Positions 59,134-64,000 of a DNA stretch of 64,000 bases are shown here, piece by piece (within the stretch, counting starts at the first letter, position 1; each line of letters begins with the position of its first letter). The stretch lies in assembly GCF_011762095.1 (NCBI RefSeq), contig NZ_JAASQO010000005.1, positions 62,001-126,000 on the forward strand, given 5' to 3'. The stretch is from Parvibaculum indicum. GTDB taxonomy: Bacteria; Pseudomonadota; Alphaproteobacteria; Parvibaculales; Parvibaculaceae. The position numbers were made by a program, and so were the translations under genes. The notes beneath the pieces are model-generated. The model searched no databases. It was not told the origin of the DNA and worked only from the letters and a program-made list of their open reading frames with translations.

Positions 59134-59787
59134 TCACCCTGTTTCCCGGCCGGTGGGCCAGCCCTCGCTTTCGCGGATTTGCGTTGCCGAGAGCGAACTC
59201 ACCGGGCCCTCCAGAAAGCAGAGCGCGGGCGTTCCGGCGGTGGCGAGGCGGCGGGCGTCGCCGGTATCGAGGGTCGCGTCGCGCAGCGCCTGTGCGGCGG
59301 GCGAGAGGCGTGCTTTCAGCGTGTAGCCGGGCCGCGGATAGATCGCGATCGGGATCATGCGCGTCAGCTCCTTCCAGCGATACCAGCGCGGCAACTGGAT
59401 CATGTTGTCGGCGCCCATCAGCCAGACGAAATGCACATCCGGGTGGAGGGTGACGAGCGAGGCGATGGTATCGACCGTGTAGCGCGTTTCCAAGCGGCGC
59501 TCGATATCGGTCACGCAGATGCGCGGATCGCGCGCCATGGCGTGGGCGGAGGCGAGACGCTCGGTAAGGGAGGCCATGCCCTTTTCGGGCTTCAGCGGAT
59601 TGCCGGGCGAGACGAGCCACCAGACGCGGTCGAGGCCGAGGGCACGTATCGCCATGCGCGAAACCAGGAGATGGGCTTCATGGGCGGGGTTGAAGGAGCC
59701 GCCCAGCAGGCCGACGCGCAGGCCCGGCGTCAGCATTTCGTCTCGTCTGTCGTCGCCTGCGCCGGGCGGGGTGATCTCGCCTGTCAT
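59134..59787 (-). CDS. nadD: Nicotinate-nucleotide adenylyltransferase
   Basis: NAD biosynthesis enzyme (217 aa) that adenylates nicotinate mononucleotide. The nucleotidyltransferase motif is VGLLGGSFNPAHEAHLLVS; DRVWWLVSPGNPLKPEKGMA and FVWLMGADNMIQLPRWYRWK bind substrate, and VSSLSATQIRES is the ISSTxIR-type motif near the C-terminus. The start at 59787 precedes the motif by 24 residues; an ATG at 59736 is also possible. It lies directly downstream of proA. Confidence 0.95.
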   Translation of the reverse strand: MTGEITPPGAGDDRRDEMLTPGLRVGLLGGSFNPAHEAHLLVSRMAIRALGLDRVWWLVSPGNPLKPEKGMASLTERLASAHAMARDPRICVTDIERRLETRYTVDTIASLVTLHPDVHFVWLMGADNMIQLPRWYRWKELTRMIPIAIYPRPGYTLKARLSPAAQALRDATLDTGDARRLATAGTPALCFLEGPVSSLSATQIRESEGWPTGRETG

Positions 59788-59820
59788 GGTGTGTCGGTCA
59801 TGATGTGCGTGTCATGGGCG

Positions 59821-61110
59821 TCAGGGCCGGGTCTGGCCGTCGCCGCGCACCAGATATTTGAAGCTGGTGAGCTGTTCGAGCCCCACGGGCCCGCGCGCAT
59901 GGAAGCGGCCCGTGGCGATACCGATTTCCGCGCCCATGCCGAATTCGCCGCCATCGGCGAATTGCGTCGAGGCGTTGTGCAGCAGGATGGCGCTGTCGAT
60001 ATCGTGAAAAAAACGGCCCGCCGTCTCTGCGTTGTTCGTCACGATGCATTCGGTGTGATGCGAACCGTAGCGTTCGATGTGATCGATGGCGCCTTTGACG
60101 CCGTCGACCAGCTTCACCGAAATGATGTTGTCGAGATACTCGGTGGACCAGTCCGCTTCCGTGGCGGGTTTTATCTGCTTGGCCGCCAGGTGAATTTCGC
60201 CGTCCACGCGCACTTCGCAACCTTCCGCGATCAGCGCCTCCACGATGGGCGCCAGATGCGTGTCCGCGCAGGCGCGGTCTACCAGCAGCGTTTCCGCCGC
60301 GCCGCAAATGCCGGTCCGGCGCAGCTTGGCGTTGAGTACGATGTTGATCGCCATGTCGAGTTCCGCGTCGCGGTCGACATAGACATGGCAGATGCCTTCC
60401 AGATGCGCGAAGACGGGCACGCGCGCCTCTTCCTGCACACGGGCGACGAGGCTCTTGCCGCCGCGCGGCACGATGACGTCGATATTGCCGTTGAGGCCGC
60501 GCAGCATTTCGCCCACGCAGTCGCGATCCTGAACCGGTACGAGCTGGATGGCGTCTTCGGGCAGGCCGGCCGCTTGCAGCCCTTCAACCAGAGAGGCGTG
60601 GATGGCGTGGTTGGAGCGCACCGCTTCCGAGCCGCCGCGCAGGATGGCGGCATTGCCCGCCTTCATGGCGAGCGCACCCGCATCCGCCGTCACGTTCGGG
60701 CGGCTTTCATAGATGATGCCGATGACGCCCAGGGGCGTGCGGATCCGCTGGATGTGAAGGCCGTTGGGCCGGTCCCATTCGGCAATGGTGGTGCCGACGG
60801 GGTCGGGGAGCGCGGCGATGTCTTCCAGTGCCTTGGCAATCGCTTCCACACGCTCCTTGTTGAGCGTGAGCCGGTCCACCAGCGCGCCGGAGAGGCCGCG
60901 CTCGTCGGCGGCTTTCAGGTCGGCGGCATTGGCTTCCAGAATGTCGTCGATATTGGCGCGGACGCACATGGCGGCGGAGAGAAGGGCGGCGTTCTTCTGC
61001 TTCGTCGTGGCGCGGGCAAGGGTGCGAGCGGCGTCGCGTGCGCGCATGCCGATGTCGGACATCAGCCCGGGAATGTCGGCGTGGTCGCCTTTCATTTTCA
61101 CAATCGTCAC
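59821..61110 (-). CDS. proA: Gamma-glutamyl phosphate reductase
   Basis: Second step of proline biosynthesis (429 aa), reducing gamma-glutamyl phosphate to glutamate-5-semialdehyde with NADPH. Motifs of this aldehyde-dehydrogenase-like family include [60 protein letters not shown] and the catalytic cysteine region [16 protein letters not shown]. The C-terminal [20 protein letters not shown] is typical. It is separated from proB by a 228-bp gap holding a repeat element. Confidence 0.97.
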   Translation of the reverse strand: MTIVKMKGDHADIPGLMSDIGMRARDAARTLARATTKQKNAALLSAAMCVRANIDDILEANAADLKAADERGLSGALVDRLTLNKERVEAIAKALEDIAALPDPVGTTIAEWDRPNGLHIQRIRTPLGVIGIIYESRPNVTADAGALAMKAGNAAILRGGSEAVRSNHAIHASLVEGLQAAGLPEDAIQLVPVQDRDCVGEMLRGLNGNIDVIVPRGGKSLVARVQEEARVPVFAHLEGICHVYVDRDAELDMAINIVLNAKLRRTGICGAAETLLVDRACADTHLAPIVEALIAEGCEVRVDGEIHLAAKQIKPATEADWSTEYLDNIISVKLVDGVKGAIDHIERYGSHHTECIVTNNAETAGRFFHDIDSAILLHNASTQFADGGEFGMGAEIGIATGRFHARGPVGLEQLTSFKYLVRGDGQTRP

Positions 61111-61223
61111 GGCTCTAAATCCCTGAACCCGTTGGTTTCGTCTCTATCGGCCCGTCAAGCTAGCGCAGAGCAGGCGGGCCGCCAAATGCGGGTTGGCCGG
61201 TTGGCCGTCGCATTCGACTTTTG

Positions 61224-61315
61224 CGTCATTGCGAGGAGCAGAGCGACGAAGCAATCCAGTACTGCGTCTGCGGCCTCTGGATTGCCGCGCGCCCTGACGG
61301 GCGCTCGCAATGACG
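61224..61315. repeat. Nested inverted-repeat element between proB and proA
   Basis: The 92-bp element has perfect 12-bp inverted ends, CGTCATTGCGAG (61224-61235) and CTCGCAATGACG (61304-61315), and an inner 9-bp pair, GCAATCCAG (61251-61259) and CTGGATTGC (61277-61285). It would fold as one long imperfect hairpin. Elements beginning CGTCATTGCGAG are widespread extragenic repeats in Proteobacteria. Confidence 0.75.
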
Positions 61316-61338
61316 ACGACCTTGCGGCGCTCCCCGGT

Positions 61339-64000
<2,662 letters not shown>

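Overview
The window is a high-GC stretch of an alphaproteobacterial chromosome. The gene order is typical of that class: ffh-rpsP-rimM-trmD-rplS, sdhCDAB, zapE near mdh-sucCD-sucAB-lpd, an F1-only atpHAGDC operon, and obgE-proB-proA-nadD-rsfS-rlmH. The (3S)-malyl-CoA thioesterase / mesaconyl-CoA hydratase pair points to the ethylmalonyl-CoA pathway. A Parvibaculum-like or other Hyphomicrobiales-related organism would fit, but I cannot fix the genus from sequence alone. I see no rRNA or tRNA genes, CRISPR array, transposase or prophage; this is mainly core chromosome with a few accessory cassettes.

Layout. 1-2470: tail of ffh, then the ribosomal protein/tRNA modification operon rpsP-rimM-trmD-rplS, closed by a strong terminator. 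2571-6958: leucine biosynthesis leuC-leuD-leuB, then asd, with a cloverleaf-like repeat between leuB and asd. 7118-9271: an ammonium transporter fused to a histidine kinase, preceded by a perfect NtrC-type box. 9275-12943: pyridoxal kinase, malyl-CoA thioesterase, a small glycine-zipper protein, mesaconyl-CoA hydratase and a PAS protein. 13160-16564: succinate dehydrogenase. 16577-17783: two poorly characterised genes. 18172-20570: an arsenic operon arsR-arsI-arsC-acr3 with a palindromic operator on its -10 box. 20660-26756: assorted genes (acidic membrane protein, mmsA, PH-like membrane protein, arylamine N-acetyltransferase, MazG-like protein, zapE, O-methyltransferase). 26792-28100: a PadR regulator and a lipoprotein. 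28527-39236: TCA cycle genes mdh, sucCD, sucAB and lpd, with a metallo-beta-lactamase-fold gene and a 63-residue ORF embedded. 39243-44986: xerC, a DUF484 gene, a transaldolase-like aldolase, priA and a methyltransferase. 45288-50548: F1 ATP synthase. 50721-51545: a ferritin-like protein. 51549-64000: a 12-gene minus-strand block from a GNAT gene down to rppH.

How it fits together. Most genes serve central carbon and energy metabolism: sdh, mdh, suc and lpd form nearly the whole oxidative half of the TCA cycle, and atpHAGDC is the catalytic ATP synthase sector. The malyl-CoA/mesaconyl-CoA genes and mmsA suggest C2/C3 and branched-chain acyl-CoA handling. The arsenic operon combines arsenate reduction, arsenite export and C-As bond cleavage of methylated arsenicals.

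Most notable observations: (1) the gpmI-like gene in the cell-envelope block has lost the catalytic serine and nearly all metal ligands, so it looks like a phosphoglycerate mutase pseudoenzyme next to a degenerate EnvC; (2) the Amt-histidine kinase fusion sits under a perfect NtrC-site match; (3) arsR appears to be translated from a leaderless or nearly leaderless transcript; (4) atpD has a possible 90-residue in-frame N-terminal extension; (5) a small FlbD-like ORF is translationally coupled between sucB and lpd.
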